Shown: positions 1 to 8,875, counted from the stretch's first letter. The stretch: DNA of 64,000 bases from Ruminococcus sp. UBA1409 (GCA_002305045.1 DBPX01000020.1:12791-76790); one strand, 5' to 3'. The notes: generated by a model from the sequence alone, not told the origin. Program-made: numbers and translations.

Positions 1-2
1 CG

Positions 3-446
3 GAGATCGAGCAGGACTATTCCGCCAAGCTGGTGCAAAGAAACGACCAGGCGGCCAGGGAGTCCGACGAGCATCTTAGGAGGATTTCTCAGCTCGAGGC
101 GGAGCTTGAGGAGCAAAAGCACAGCAACGAGGCTATAAAGAGCGAAAAGGAGCTTATAGCCCTTGCGCTTATCGATGCCAGAAGGTACGCCGAGACGGTG
201 AAAAAGGAGGCTGACGATAAGGCGGCTGAGGAGAGGAAAAAGCTCGAGGCAGAGCTTGATGAGAGAAAGGCAGAGCTTGATAGGTATCATGAGCAGATTG
301 TCGCTGTCAGGGAGATGTTCCAGAAGCTTCTTCGCTCGATGAACGAGCACGCCTACAGCTTCGAGCAGCAGGTAAAGACCGCAGGAGAGGCGGCTCCCGA
401 GAGGAATATGAGCCTCTTTGAGAGGAAAGCCGGCTCCGGGAAATAG
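3..446 (+). CDS. C-terminal part of a DivIVA-like coiled-coil protein (5' end outside window)
   Basis: The frame is open from the first bases of the window, so the start lies upstream; an internal GTG at 33 is unlikely to be the real start. The visible 147 codons are nearly all heptad-like coiled coil, rich in Glu, Lys, Ala and Arg, with alternating basic and acidic stretches. A segment near the middle (ALIDARRYAETVKKEAD) resembles the repeated helical part of DivIVA/GpsB-type cell-division proteins. It ends in a short non-helical tail. The next gene follows after 9 bases, so they are probably co-transcribed with the two EAL proteins. The DivIVA assignment is by resemblance only; any long coiled-coil scaffold could look like this without its N-terminal domain. 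Confidence 0.6.
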   Translation, partial: EIEQDYSAKLVQRNDQAARESDEHLRRISQLEAELEEQKHSNEAIKSEKELIALALIDARRYAETVKKEADDKAAEERKKLEAELDERKAELDRYHEQIVAVREMFQKLLRSMNEHAYSFEQQVKTAGEAAPERNMSLFERKAGSGK

Positions 447-455
447 AGGACGGTC

Positions 456-2255
456 GTGGAGGAAAAGATTGTCATATTTGCAGCCGGCAGCCCCTCGGCA
501 TACCCTCTTGAATACTACAACCCCGAGACGAAGAGCTTCGAGGGCGTCATCCCCGAGCTGTATAAGGGGTTTTCAAGCAAAAGTAAGTTCGAGATAGTAT
601 ACTACATGGCTGACGGCAGCGACCGCCGGGAGGAGCTTCTTAAAAACACTCAGGTGGACCTTGTGTCGTCCTATCCGGGCGAGGAGGGCTATGAGGACTG
701 CGAGAGGCTCACCGTCCTTTCGGCGGAGGAAGCCGACGGGCTGAGCGAATACACGGTTTATCTTACCAAGGCGGCTCCCGAGGACTTTAAAGAGGAGCTT
801 TACGAATATATCTCCGGCGTAGGGCAGGAGAGGGTCAGCGGGCTTCTTATCGAGGCGTCAAGGGAGGTCCCGAGGGACAATACTCCCGTGATTGTCGCCG
901 TAGCTATAGCTGTTGCGGCGGCGGTGATAATCACCGTGCTGTCGGTACTTCTGCATAGGTACAGAAAGAGGCTGAGAAAAGCCCTTGAGGATAAGGAAAA
1001 GGACAGCGTCACAGGCCTTGGAAACATCGACTATCTGAAAAGATACGCAAAGCAGTTTATCAACGACAAGAACAGGCCTCTTTACCAGCTCATGTATATG
1101 TATGTCGACATCGACCATATCAGGCGTGTCGGAGGGAGCCAGGAGGCTGACGATTTTATGCGTCACTGCGCCGTCACACTTCAGGATTACACCTCGGACA
1201 GCGACATACTCTCAAGAGTCTCAGACCACGGCTTTGTCATTATGAAGCTCTCGCTTGACAGCGGCAAGGCGGGCGACTGGCTGTCTGAGATGCTGGACAG
1301 GGTAAGGGCATACAGCAAAACCTACAGCAAGCCCTATGACACCGAGATGCATGTCGGCATATTCCCGATGAAAAAGGATTCCAAGAATCTTGACGAGGCT
1401 GTTTTCAGCGCATCGCAGGCGGCAATCTATGCAAGCGACATGAATCAGGAATACTGCTTCTGCTCCGACGAGATGCTAAGCGCCCTTGTCAGGGATAAGC
1501 AGCTTCAGGCGGGAATCGAAAGAGGCTTTGAGAACAAGGAGTTCGAGCTGTACATCCAGTTCTATGTCGACTGCGACACCGAGAGTATTGTCGGCGGAGA
1601 GGCTCTTTCCAGGTGGAATCATCCGCAAAGGGGGCTTTTGGCTCCGGCGGTGTTCGTCCCCCTTATGGAAAGGGAGGGAATGATAAGCCGGCTGGATTAC
1701 TACTGCCTCGAGAAGGTCTGCTTCTTCCTAGAGGGTCTTAGCGCAAAGGGAGTAAAGAGCTTTTTTGTCTCCTGCAACTTCTCAAGAGAGACCTTTGCCT
1801 CGCTTGACTTTGCACAGAGGGCGGGCGCAATAATAAGAAGATTCTCCTTCCCCAAGGAGCTTTTGATTCTCGAGATAACCGAGAGTCAGTCGGTAAGAAA
1901 TGTATCCCAGATACGAAAGAACATCCTGGAGCTTAAAAAGCTCGGGATAAGCATGATGCTGGACGATTTCGGAGAGGGCTTTACCTCCTTCTACGACCTC
2001 CAGAAGTACCCGATAAACGGAATAAAGCTGGACAAAAACCTAGTCGACCATATCATGACTCAGAGCGGAGCTACCATTCTCAGAGTTATGATACAGGTAG
2101 GACATGAGCTTGGCATGACGATTCTTGCCGAGGGAGTAGAGAGCCGTGAGCAGGTCGAGGCGTTAAAGCAGATGAACTGTGATGTAATCCAGGGCTTTAG
2201 CTTCTACCGGCCCATCCCCGAGTGGGAGGCTGAGAATATTCTGACCCAGCGCTAG
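456..2255 (+). CDS. Membrane-anchored EAL-domain protein with degenerate GGDEF domain
   Basis: A 599-residue predicted c-di-GMP phosphodiesterase. Residues 1-140 resemble a type-3 solute-binding sensor, but no signal peptide or first membrane helix is visible. One membrane helix lies at about 144-167. A GGDEF-like domain (about 180-345) lacks the GGDEF signature: GGSQEADDF and RVSDHGFVI occur where it should be, so cyclase activity is unlikely. The EAL domain (about 350-595) keeps the metal and substrate residues: EAL at 382-384, CNFS, EITES, DDFGEGF, KLDKN, LAEGVES and QGF, so hydrolysis of c-di-GMP is plausible. The chosen start is GTG with a weak upstream GAGG. It lies 21 bases before a second EAL protein and in the same apparent operon. 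Confidence 0.85.
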   Translation: MEEKIVIFAAGSPSAYPLEYYNPETKSFEGVIPELYKGFSSKSKFEIVYYMADGSDRREELLKNTQVDLVSSYPGEEGYEDCERLTVLSAEEADGLSEYTVYLTKAAPEDFKEELYEYISGVGQERVSGLLIEASREVPRDNTPVIVAVAIAVAAAVIITVLSVLLHRYRKRLRKALEDKEKDSVTGLGNIDYLKRYAKQFINDKNRPLYQLMYMYVDIDHIRRVGGSQEADDFMRHCAVTLQDYTSDSDILSRVSDHGFVIMKLSLDSGKAGDWLSEMLDRVRAYSKTYSKPYDTEMHVGIFPMKKDSKNLDEAVFSASQAAIYASDMNQEYCFCSDEMLSALVRDKQLQAGIERGFENKEFELYIQFYVDCDTESIVGGEALSRWNHPQRGLLAPAVFVPLMEREGMISRLDYYCLEKVCFFLEGLSAKGVKSFFVSCNFSRETFASLDFAQRAGAIIRRFSFPKELLILEITESQSVRNVSQIRKNILELKKLGISMMLDDFGEGFTSFYDLQKYPINGIKLDKNLVDHIMTQSGATILRVMIQVGHELGMTILAEGVESREQVEALKQMNCDVIQGFSFYRPIPEWEAENILTQR

Positions 2256-2276
2256 CGGCTGGAAAAAGGAGGCGGC

Positions 2277-4568
2277 ATGGACGAGAGCAGATTAAGAAGC
2301 CGTATGGTAAGGCTGACTGCGGCGGTAATAGCGGGGAGCATAGCTTTATGCATAGCAACCGGCTGTATATTGGCGTATATACTTGGCGCCGCTCACGATG
2401 CGGACCATGCTCAGCTTTTGGTCGAGGTCGACGAGTACAAGAGCCGCATCCTAAAGCAGCTTGACAAGAATCTCGAGATTCTTTCGATGCTCTCCGGCGC
2501 ACTCGAGACGACCGGCTCCAAGGAGGACATAGCAGCCTGCCTTGAAAACGGCATTGATAAAATATCAGACTCCGGCCCGTTTGTCAGCCTTGCGTACTTC
2601 TCTGACAGCGGCGAGGGGATAATCTGCGCTCCCGGCGTCGGAGTCCGGGAAATGCTTTTAGGCGAGTGCAGCCCGGAGGCAAGGGAAGCCGTCATGTCGG
2701 CGATGATGGGCGAAAGCTCGGTGTCAAGGCTGTTTGACAGCCTGATTTATGATGAAAAGGTGTTTGTCTACAGCGTCCCTGTCTACAGCGAGGGCAGGGT
2801 CGTCGGCGTTTTGGCGGGAGGGGACAGCTTGGAGCTGTTCGAGGACCTTGTAAACGGCGACACCGTAATGGGCGGAAAGGGGTACATCCACCTTCTTGGG
2901 CAGGACGGCAGCTTTATCGTCCGCTCCAAAAACACCCTTGTAAAGGAAAACCCGGCGACCATTTTTGACGGTCCCTATCTTTCCGACAACACCAAGGTCA
3001 ACGCCTACTACGCCCTGGCCTCAGGCGAGGGCATGTACGGCGATTTCAGCTACAGAGGCAAGCTCTGCCACTTTTACATGGAGCCTGTCGGGATAAACGG
3101 CTGGCAGCTCTTTTGCGTAAACCTTCTCTGGGGCACCTCGATGTCCTTTGGCAGGGTGCTTGTAATCGTGGGGATAGTGCTGTTTGCGGCGCTGATAATA
3201 ATGCTTGCAATCCTCTACACGAGCTATCACAGATTCAGAAAATACACCCAGGAGCTTTTAAAGCTGGCATACCGTGACCCGGTGACAGGCTGCAACAACA
3301 TCTTTAAGTTTGATAAGCAGTTTAAGGAGCTGACCGCCGTAAGCAAGAATTATACCGTGGCGGCGCTCAATATCCACAACTTCAAGGGTGTAAACGACCT
3401 CTTCGGCAGGGCAAGGGGAGACGGCATACTTACTATAATCAAGGGCGCAATCGAGGACGGGCTTCTGCCTGACGAGTTTTTCTGCCGTGACTCTGCCGAC
3501 ATCTTCTATATTTTATTCAGGGAGACGGACGAGGGAGTCGTCAGGGAGAGGATAAGGTCTATAACAAGAAACGCAGCCCAGTCGTCTATGGAGTACGGCT
3601 CCTACAGGTACGAAATCTCCTTCTACTCGGGAGCGGCGGTCTGCGGGAGCTGCGAGCAGGCTCTTGTCGCCATGCAGAGCATAAAAAGGGTTCACTATAC
3701 TGATATCGCCTTCTATAACGACAGGCTCCGTGAGGATGTCGTCAAGCGAAGCCGCATAGAGGGCAGAATGCAGACCGCTCTTGCCGGCAGGGAGTTCAAG
3801 CTGTTTCTGCAGCCAAAGTTCGAGCTTAAAACCGGCAGGCTGACCGGCGCAGAGGCTCTTGTGCGCTGGCAGAATCAGGACGGCTCATATATCTATCCCA
3901 ACGAGTTCATCCCCTTGTTCGAGGAAAACGGCTTTTGCATGAAGCTGGATATGTATATGGTGGAGCGTGTCTGCGAGCTTATAAGAAGCTGGCTTGACGC
4001 CGGGATTGAGCCGATACCGATATCCGTAAACCAGACAAAGCTTCTTTTCCGTGACCAGGGCTATCCCAACAGCCTAGAGCAGCTCCTTTTGAGCTATAAT
4101 GTCCCGCCGAGGCTGGTTATTTTAGAGCTTTTAGAGGACATCGCCGCCGAGAATCTAAAGCAGATAGACAGCCAGATAAAGACCCTTCATGCAAAGGGCT
4201 TCAGGGTGTCTATGGACGATTTCGGCAGTGGGTACTCCTCTCTTAACATGCTTTACCATCTTGAGGTTGACGAGATAAAGCTGGACAGGGGCTTTATGAG
4301 CAAAACCGGCGGCGAGGACGACAGCAGGAAAAAGGTCATTTTAGAGCATGTAATACTGCTTGCCAAGGAGCTTGGAATCGCCACCATAGCCGAGGGAATA
4401 GAGACAAGGGAGGATGTCGAGGACATGCTTAGGCTCTCCTGCGACTGCGGTCAGGGGTACTACTACGAGGCTCCCATGGAGTGGAGGGAGTTTTGCAAAA
4501 AGTACATATCCGGGCATGAGCCTGCTAAGGATAAGGCTGACGGCTCTGTCACCACCCGTCAGCCCTAG
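2277..4568 (+). CDS. Cache-sensor EAL-domain c-di-GMP phosphodiesterase
   Basis: A 763-residue transmembrane sensor. Helices at about 12-37 and 293-314 flank an extracytoplasmic segment of some 250 residues with the layout of a dCache ligand-binding domain. A degenerate GGDEF domain follows (about 330-490; DSADI at 405-409 replaces GGDEF). The EAL domain (about 495-745) retains all key motifs: EAL at 526-528, SVNQ, LELLED, MDDFGSGYSS, IKLDR, IAEGIET and CGQGYYY. It is therefore probably an active phosphodiesterase controlled by an external small molecule. A strong AAGGAGG precedes the ATG. The neighbouring upstream gene has the same domain logic with a different sensor, so the two may respond to different cues and feed one c-di-GMP pool. 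Confidence 0.88.
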   Translation: MDESRLRSRMVRLTAAVIAGSIALCIATGCILAYILGAAHDADHAQLLVEVDEYKSRILKQLDKNLEILSMLSGALETTGSKEDIAACLENGIDKISDSGPFVSLAYFSDSGEGIICAPGVGVREMLLGECSPEAREAVMSAMMGESSVSRLFDSLIYDEKVFVYSVPVYSEGRVVGVLAGGDSLELFEDLVNGDTVMGGKGYIHLLGQDGSFIVRSKNTLVKENPATIFDGPYLSDNTKVNAYYALASGEGMYGDFSYRGKLCHFYMEPVGINGWQLFCVNLLWGTSMSFGRVLVIVGIVLFAALIIMLAILYTSYHRFRKYTQELLKLAYRDPVTGCNNIFKFDKQFKELTAVSKNYTVAALNIHNFKGVNDLFGRARGDGILTIIKGAIEDGLLPDEFFCRDSADIFYILFRETDEGVVRERIRSITRNAAQSSMEYGSYRYEISFYSGAAVCGSCEQALVAMQSIKRVHYTDIAFYNDRLREDVVKRSRIEGRMQTALAGREFKLFLQPKFELKTGRLTGAEALVRWQNQDGSYIYPNEFIPLFEENGFCMKLDMYMVERVCELIRSWLDAGIEPIPISVNQTKLLFRDQGYPNSLEQLLLSYNVPPRLVILELLEDIAAENLKQIDSQIKTLHAKGFRVSMDDFGSGYSSLNMLYHLEVDEIKLDRGFMSKTGGEDDSRKKVILEHVILLAKELGIATIAEGIETREDVEDMLRLSCDCGQGYYYEAPMEWREFCKKYISGHEPAKDKADGSVTTRQP

Positions 4569-4656
4569 ATAAGCGTTAAGGCTAAGCCCCGTATTCTCAG
4601 GCACAAATATATCAGGGAAAAGCGGTTTCCCGAAATTAAGCTATGCGGAGGAAAAT

Positions 4657-5409
4657 ATGTCCGAGTTTTGGTGGACGGCGTCTACCTTTTTAGAGGTATA
4701 CGGCAGGTCGGTTACAAGGTTTAAAATCTTTTCATGGCAGCATCTTTTATGGCTTGCGCTGGCGGCGGTGCTGATAGGCGGCTCGCTGGCTGTGTTCAGG
4801 CGTCTGGGCGAAAAGGGGAGAAGAAGGATGCTGATAGCGGTTACAGTGCTCCTTCTTTGCGACGAGCTTTTAAAGTACAGCTTTACAGCCCTGACATCCC
4901 AGTTTGAGGTGCAGTTTCTTCCGTTTCACCTCTGCTCGGTCAACATCTTCACGGCGCTTGCCAACACCCTCCGTCCGACACGGATAGCTAAAAACATCCT
5001 TTATGCCCTTTGCCTCCCGGGAGCGCTTATAGCTCTTACGGTGCCCTCCTGGACGGCTCTGCCGCAGTGGAACATGATGTTTTTGCACTCGGAGTCTGTG
5101 CATATGCTTCTGGTGCTTTATCCCTGTATGCTTTTAGCGTCCGGCTTCAGGCCCGATTACAGGACCCTGCCGTGGGTAGCTCTTTTCCTAGCGGGAGTAT
5201 CCGTCCCCGCCGTGCTTCTTAATGCGATTTACGACACCAACTTTTTGTTCCTCAACGGAACCATAGGCAATCCCGTTCTGGAGCTTTGCAGAGCGGTGTT
5301 CGGGGATGTCTACCAGATAGGCCTTGTAATCCTCCTCATGCTGGTATGGCTCGTCCTTTACGCTCCCTGGTCGCTAAAGGCTTTAAGAGGGAAAAAGGGC
5401 ATGGCATAG
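4657..5409 (+). CDS. YwaF/TMEM164-type integral membrane protein
   Basis: A 250-residue protein with about seven hydrophobic helices. It matches the YwaF family (TIGR02206-like, related to TMEM164) in length, topology and the conserved stretch FLPFHLCSVNIF, together with an HS motif (HSESVH) and an N-x-FL motif (DTNFLFLNG). The bacterial members have no established biochemical role. The start is ATG after a GAGGAAA site. It lies 88 bases after the second EAL protein and is followed by a strong terminator, so it may be the last gene of that transcription unit. Confidence 0.75.
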   Translation: MSEFWWTASTFLEVYGRSVTRFKIFSWQHLLWLALAAVLIGGSLAVFRRLGEKGRRRMLIAVTVLLLCDELLKYSFTALTSQFEVQFLPFHLCSVNIFTALANTLRPTRIAKNILYALCLPGALIALTVPSWTALPQWNMMFLHSESVHMLLVLYPCMLLASGFRPDYRTLPWVALFLAGVSVPAVLLNAIYDTNFLFLNGTIGNPVLELCRAVFGDVYQIGLVILLMLVWLVLYAPWSLKALRGKKGMA

Positions 5410-5445
5410 CCGAGCTGACAAGAGGCTCTGATCTAAAAAGGATAC

Positions 5446-5470
5446 AGCCCCGTATAGTGCGGGGCTTTTT
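5446..5470 (+). terminator. Rho-independent terminator after the YwaF gene
   Basis: A 7-bp perfect stem (AGCCCCG / CGGGGCT) with a 7-base loop is followed directly by a run of T. It separates the 1-5.4 kb transcription unit from spoVT. Confidence 0.85.
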
Positions 5471-5561
5471 GCGGTCACGGACGGGTCAAAATCGCTGAAT
5501 AATTTATCGGATTCGGCAAATAATAGCAGGGCAAAAGCTTTTTTGAAAGGAATGAAGCCAA

Positions 5562-6101
5562 ATGAAGGCGACCGGAATTGTCCGCAGGATTGACGACCTT
5601 GGAAGGGTAGTCATACCCAAGGAGATACGCCGCACCATGAGAATTAGAGAGGGTGACCCTCTGGAAATATATACAAACAGTCAGGGAGAGGTAATTTTCA
5701 AAAAATACTCTCCGATAAACGAGATGTCGGAGAGCGCAGGCTCCACCGCCGAGGTGATACACAAGCTCGGAGCCGCACCCGTAGTCATCTTTGACCGTGA
5801 CCATGTGGTTGCGGTATCTGGAGCGCAGAAGAAGGAGTATGCCGAAAGACGGATATCTCAGGGACTGGAGGAGCTTCTTGACTCCAGAAGAAGCTGGCTC
5901 TACGAGGGGGAGGGCAGGCAGCTTTTCCCTGTCGAGGGGATATCAAAGGCGGCGATAGCCGTCGCCCCTATAATCGCCTCCGGGGATATAGCGGGAGCTG
6001 TCTGTCTACTTGCCTCGGAGCAGTCCTCTAAGGGAAGCCAGCTGCAGCTCACACTGGCGCAGACGGCGGCGATGATTCTAGGAAAGCAGCTGGAGGAATG
6101 A
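5562..6101 (+). CDS. spoVT: Stage V sporulation protein T (AbrB-family regulator)
   Basis: A 179-residue DNA-binding regulator; the Bacillus subtilis protein is 178 residues. Residues 1-50 form the AbrB-type swapped-hairpin domain (MKATGIVRRIDDLGRVVIPK...), a hallmark opening of SpoVT. Residues about 60-178 form the GAF-like domain. In known endospore formers SpoVT modulates sigma-G-dependent genes in the forespore, so its presence suggests that the host forms spores. It appears monocistronic, with a GAAAGGA ribosome site before the ATG and a terminator upstream. Confidence 0.93.
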   Translation: MKATGIVRRIDDLGRVVIPKEIRRTMRIREGDPLEIYTNSQGEVIFKKYSPINEMSESAGSTAEVIHKLGAAPVVIFDRDHVVAVSGAQKKEYAERRISQGLEELLDSRRSWLYEGEGRQLFPVEGISKAAIAVAPIIASGDIAGAVCLLASEQSSKGSQLQLTLAQTAAMILGKQLEE

Positions 6102-6132
6102 GGACGGTTTAGATGGGCGTGATCCCTCCCAT

Positions 6133-6322
6133 CTGCCGGTCGAAGCCCTGCCTGCTGATTTCTCAGCAGGCAGGCTGGGCTCCCCGGCTCGGGCAGGGCT
6201 GTCCCGGCGTCGCCGGGACAGCCCTATGCCACATCATTCATCCAGTTAAAAGATGGCGCATAGGGCTTGCTGAGCTGACGCTCAGCAAGCCCTGCCCGAG
6301 CCGGGGAGCCTTCGACCGGCAG
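6133..6322. repeat. Cloverleaf-like palindromic element 1
   Basis: Nested inverted repeats fill most of the spoVT-signal peptidase gap. Outer arms of 13 bp (6133-6145 / 6310-6322) enclose perfect 23-bp arms (6178-6200 / 6288-6310) and 10-bp inner arms (6220-6229 / 6258-6267). Three further hairpins sit between them: 6147-6174, 6200-6220 and 6266-6289. Folded as a single strand it would give a multi-arm cloverleaf. The design matches the element at 15587-15767, which also has 23-bp arms, although the arm sequences differ. No convincing coding sequence is present inside. It is probably a MITE- or REP-like dispersed element. Confidence 0.75.
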
Positions 6323-6384
6323 AGGGCGGTGTCTGCGACAGGTAAAGCCATGCGCCTAAAGCTATGCACAAGCAGCCGATAGAA

Positions 6385-6434
6385 AATCCCCCCCCCCGGA
6401 TAAGGCAGCCCTTGTCCGAGGGGGTGTTTTATGA
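6385..6434 (+). terminator. Terminator-like hairpin between spoVT and the convergent signal peptidase gene
   Basis: A C-rich arm running into CGGATAA pairs with TTGTCCG plus a G run, and is followed by TGTTTT. It lies downstream of spoVT and beyond the palindromic element. Confidence 0.6.
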
Positions 6435-6471
6435 TGACAGCATTTCCCGTGACGGCTCTGCCGCAGGAGGG

Positions 6472-7623
6472 TCACTGACCGTTTTTCTTTGCCAGCTTTG
6501 CCTTTTCCTCCTCGAGCATTCTCATAAGCTCGTCTATTCTTGAGGAGCTGCTGACGCTAGGTCTTGGAGCCTCGGGAGCCGTTTTGACTGCGGGAGTCTG
6601 CCTGACTGCAGGGGCTGTACCCTCCTGAGCCTTAGGCGGCGCAGCTGGGGCTTCCGAAGCCGCAGCTCTGCCTGGAGTCATAGCCTCCGGCTGTGTAGAG
6701 ACGCTATTGTAATATTCTGACAAATCGGAGTCCTGCGACTTGGGAGCCGAAGCTTGTGAGGGGGAGTCCTTTTTTGTCTTGGGGACGCTGAATTCAAACT
6801 GAGCGGTGGATTTTTCGCCTCCCGAGCCGCCGGAGGGCGTCCCGAAGTCAAAGCCGGAGAACTCCGCAGGCACCTTTCTTGCGGCGGGAGCCTTTTTCTC
6901 GTGCGTGGAGCTGTCAGAATCTGCGATTTTGTCCTCATGCTCGCTCTTGGAGACCCGCCTTGCCCGTGACTCCGCCCCCTTTGCGGACCTTCTGCCAAAC
7001 TCAAGAGCCGTATCCTCCTGGCTGTAGGAGTCCTCGTAGCCGTAGGAGCTGTCGGCTGACCTTGCAAGCCTTTTTTTCTTGGCTGAGATGATGAGCATCA
7101 CTACCTCGTAAATCACCAAAAGCGCACAGGGGACTATCACGATGACGAGCATCCCGTTTTTCGAGGAGGCAAACCTTATCAGCCCTCCCAGGAAGCTGTC
7201 GTAGGTTGTAGCGATTCCGATGATGTCCTCCTCGCTGACCGAGAAGGCGTCAAGCTCGGAGGCGGCGTCCGTTTTAACTATATAAACCTGCCTGACCTCG
7301 CCGCTCGGCAGGGTGACATCGCACAGCTCGATAAAGCTGACAAGAGCCAGACTGTCCTCCACCTCGCAGAGAATAACCGTGCCCGAGGTCTGGGGAAGCT
7401 CGCCCTCCTTTACAAAGACCGCAGAGCCTTGCTCGATTCTCGGCTCCATGCTGTCGCTGTTCATAAGGTATATCCTTCTGCCGAAAAAGGAGGGAGCAGA
7501 GTTGGCGTCCTTGAACACTCCGTAGATTATAAAGGTGCTGACGATAAGAACTATCAGCAAAAGGATAAGAGCAATGGAGATTATCTCTCCTGCCCGGCGC
7601 TTTTTGGATGTCTCCTGAAACAT
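6472..7623 (-). CDS. SipW-like (S26B) signal peptidase relative with long disordered tail
   Basis: A 383-residue membrane protein. Helix 1 (about 13-35) is followed by the type I signal peptidase box NSDSMEPRI, with the candidate nucleophile Ser58, and by helix 2 (about 156-180). This is the layout of the ER-type/SipW S26B subfamily. The partner His expected in a V-T-H-R-like motif is not found: the aligned place reads LALVSFIEL. It may therefore be inactive or use a different general base. Residues about 185-383 are a low-complexity Ser/Ala/Pro/Glu tail ending in a short coiled coil, which is unusual for the family. No TasA-like substrate gene is adjacent. It has its own promoter about 140 bp upstream. 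Confidence 0.7.
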   Translation of the reverse strand: MFQETSKKRRAGEIISIALILLLIVLIVSTFIIYGVFKDANSAPSFFGRRIYLMNSDSMEPRIEQGSAVFVKEGELPQTSGTVILCEVEDSLALVSFIELCDVTLPSGEVRQVYIVKTDAASELDAFSVSEEDIIGIATTYDSFLGGLIRFASSKNGMLVIVIVPCALLVIYEVVMLIISAKKKRLARSADSSYGYEDSYSQEDTALEFGRRSAKGAESRARRVSKSEHEDKIADSDSSTHEKKAPAARKVPAEFSGFDFGTPSGGSGGEKSTAQFEFSVPKTKKDSPSQASAPKSQDSDLSEYYNSVSTQPEAMTPGRAAASEAPAAPPKAQEGTAPAVRQTPAVKTAPEAPRPSVSSSSRIDELMRMLEEEKAKLAKKNGQ

Positions 7624-7759
7624 TTTGACACAACCCTTTCTGGCAGAAATTTAAATCTAAACAAGCTTTATCATTTTATTGGAAAACATGCCTCACCCGC
7701 CGAGGCTCCAAGGGCTTAGGACCTCCCCCAAAGCCAGGCCATCAAGCGGATACAAGGTA

Positions 7760-7788
7760 ATTATAGCACAATGATTCGATAATAGCAA
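7760..7788 (-). promoter_or_regulatory. Sigma-A promoter for the signal peptidase relative
   Basis: On the minus strand TTGCTA, a 17-bp spacer and TATAAT read toward the gene starting at 7623. The leader is about 135 bases long. Confidence 0.65.
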
Positions 7789-7911
7789 TTATTTTTAGAG
7801 CAATTTCTTTTTCTTTTTCATAATAGCTTAAAATGCCCCGGGAGGATAATCTCTAGTCTTAAATCCATATTCTTACTAAAAAATGCTCCGGCTAAAATTT
7901 AAAAAAATCGC

Positions 7912-7940
7912 TTGACAACGCCCTTTTCATCTGATATAAT
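7912..7940 (+). promoter_or_regulatory. Consensus sigma-A promoter of rpsF-ssb-rpsR
   Basis: A perfect TTGACA, exactly 17 bp, then a perfect TATAAT, 58 bp before the rpsF ATG. This is as strong a match to the housekeeping consensus as is possible. Confidence 0.92.
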
Positions 7941-7998
7941 CACTTTGTTATCCTTGTCTGCACAAAGAGGCAGACTAAATCCAAAAGGAGGTGCAATA

Positions 7999-8301
7999 AT
8001 GGCAAAGCTTACAGAAAGATATGAAGCCTTGATAGTCTTTTCCGTAAAACCCGGAGACGAGGCTGTTGCTGCTGCCGTTGAGAAGGTAAAGAATTACATC
8101 GAGGAGAACGCAACCGAGGTCGAGGTTGACGAGTGGGGAAAGCGCAAGCTGGCGTACGATATCAACAGGGAGTTTGAGGGTCACTATGTTGTGTTCACCT
8201 TCAGCTCAGAGCCTAGCTTCCCGGTGGAGCTAAATCGTGTTCTTGGAATCAACGAGATGGTGCTTCGTAACCTTATAACCCTAAAGGGCGACTGCAAATA
8301 G
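7999..8301 (+). CDS. rpsF: Small ribosomal subunit protein bS6
   Basis: A 100-residue protein of the 30S subunit that pairs with S18. It opens MAKLTERYEALIVF and contains the S6 core WGKRKLAYDINREFEGHYV. The start chosen is the ATG at 7999, preceded by AAAGGAGGT; the longer in-frame extension would start inside the -35 box and is not credible. It is first in the widely conserved rpsF-ssb-rpsR operon. Confidence 0.96.
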   Translation: MAKLTERYEALIVFSVKPGDEAVAAAVEKVKNYIEENATEVEVDEWGKRKLAYDINREFEGHYVVFTFSSEPSFPVELNRVLGINEMVLRNLITLKGDCK

Positions 8302-8367
8302 CGCTCTTAGTACCGGATTCCTCGGCCTTGCGCCGATTACCGACAATGAGCTATGGGAGGTTTGCCA

Positions 8368-8847
8368 ATGCTTAACAGAGTCATTTTAATGGGCAGGATT
8401 ACACAGGACCTTGAGGTCAGGCAGACGCCTAGCGGAGTATCCGTGCTTTCCTTTACAGTAGCCGTCGACAGGAGCTTCGTCCGTCAGGGCGAGGATCGTC
8501 AGACCGACTTTATAAACTGCGTCGCCTGGAGAAATCAGGCTGAGTTTATCGGAAAGTATTTCTCAAAGGGAAGGCTTATAGCGCTCGAGGGCAACCTCAG
8601 GACTCGCAATTATGATGATAAAAACGGCGTAAAGCACTATGTCACCGAGGTATTTGTCGACAGTGTTTCCTTCACCGGCGAGCGTGCCTCGCAGGGACAG
8701 GACTCTGCCTACAGCTACTCAGGGAGCCGCACACAGCAGTCCCAGAGCCAGCAGCCCGCCTATAACGAGCAGTCCTCGGGACCGATAGCGATAGGGAATC
8801 TGGATGATTTTGAGGAGATATTAAGCGACGACGGAATACCGTTTTGA
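8368..8847 (+). CDS. ssb: Single-stranded DNA-binding protein
   Basis: A 159-residue SSB. The OB-fold (residues 1-105) opens MLNRVILMGRITQDLEVRQT and contains FINCVAWRNQAEFIGKYFSKG. A Gln/Ser-rich flexible linker follows, then the acidic tip DDFEEILSDDGIPF that docks replication and repair proteins. The ATG at 8368 is chosen because GGGAGG stands 7 bases before it. It is the middle gene of the S6-SSB-S18 operon. Confidence 0.96.
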   Translation: MLNRVILMGRITQDLEVRQTPSGVSVLSFTVAVDRSFVRQGEDRQTDFINCVAWRNQAEFIGKYFSKGRLIALEGNLRTRNYDDKNGVKHYVTEVFVDSVSFTGERASQGQDSAYSYSGSRTQQSQSQQPAYNEQSSGPIAIGNLDDFEEILSDDGIPF

Positions 8848-8875
8848 CCGGTGAATTTTTGAAAGGAGAAGCAGG

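Noticed and set aside
6113..6382. A short frame after spoVT (about 89 codons)
   Set aside because: It is formed almost wholly by the palindromic element and lacks a ribosome site.
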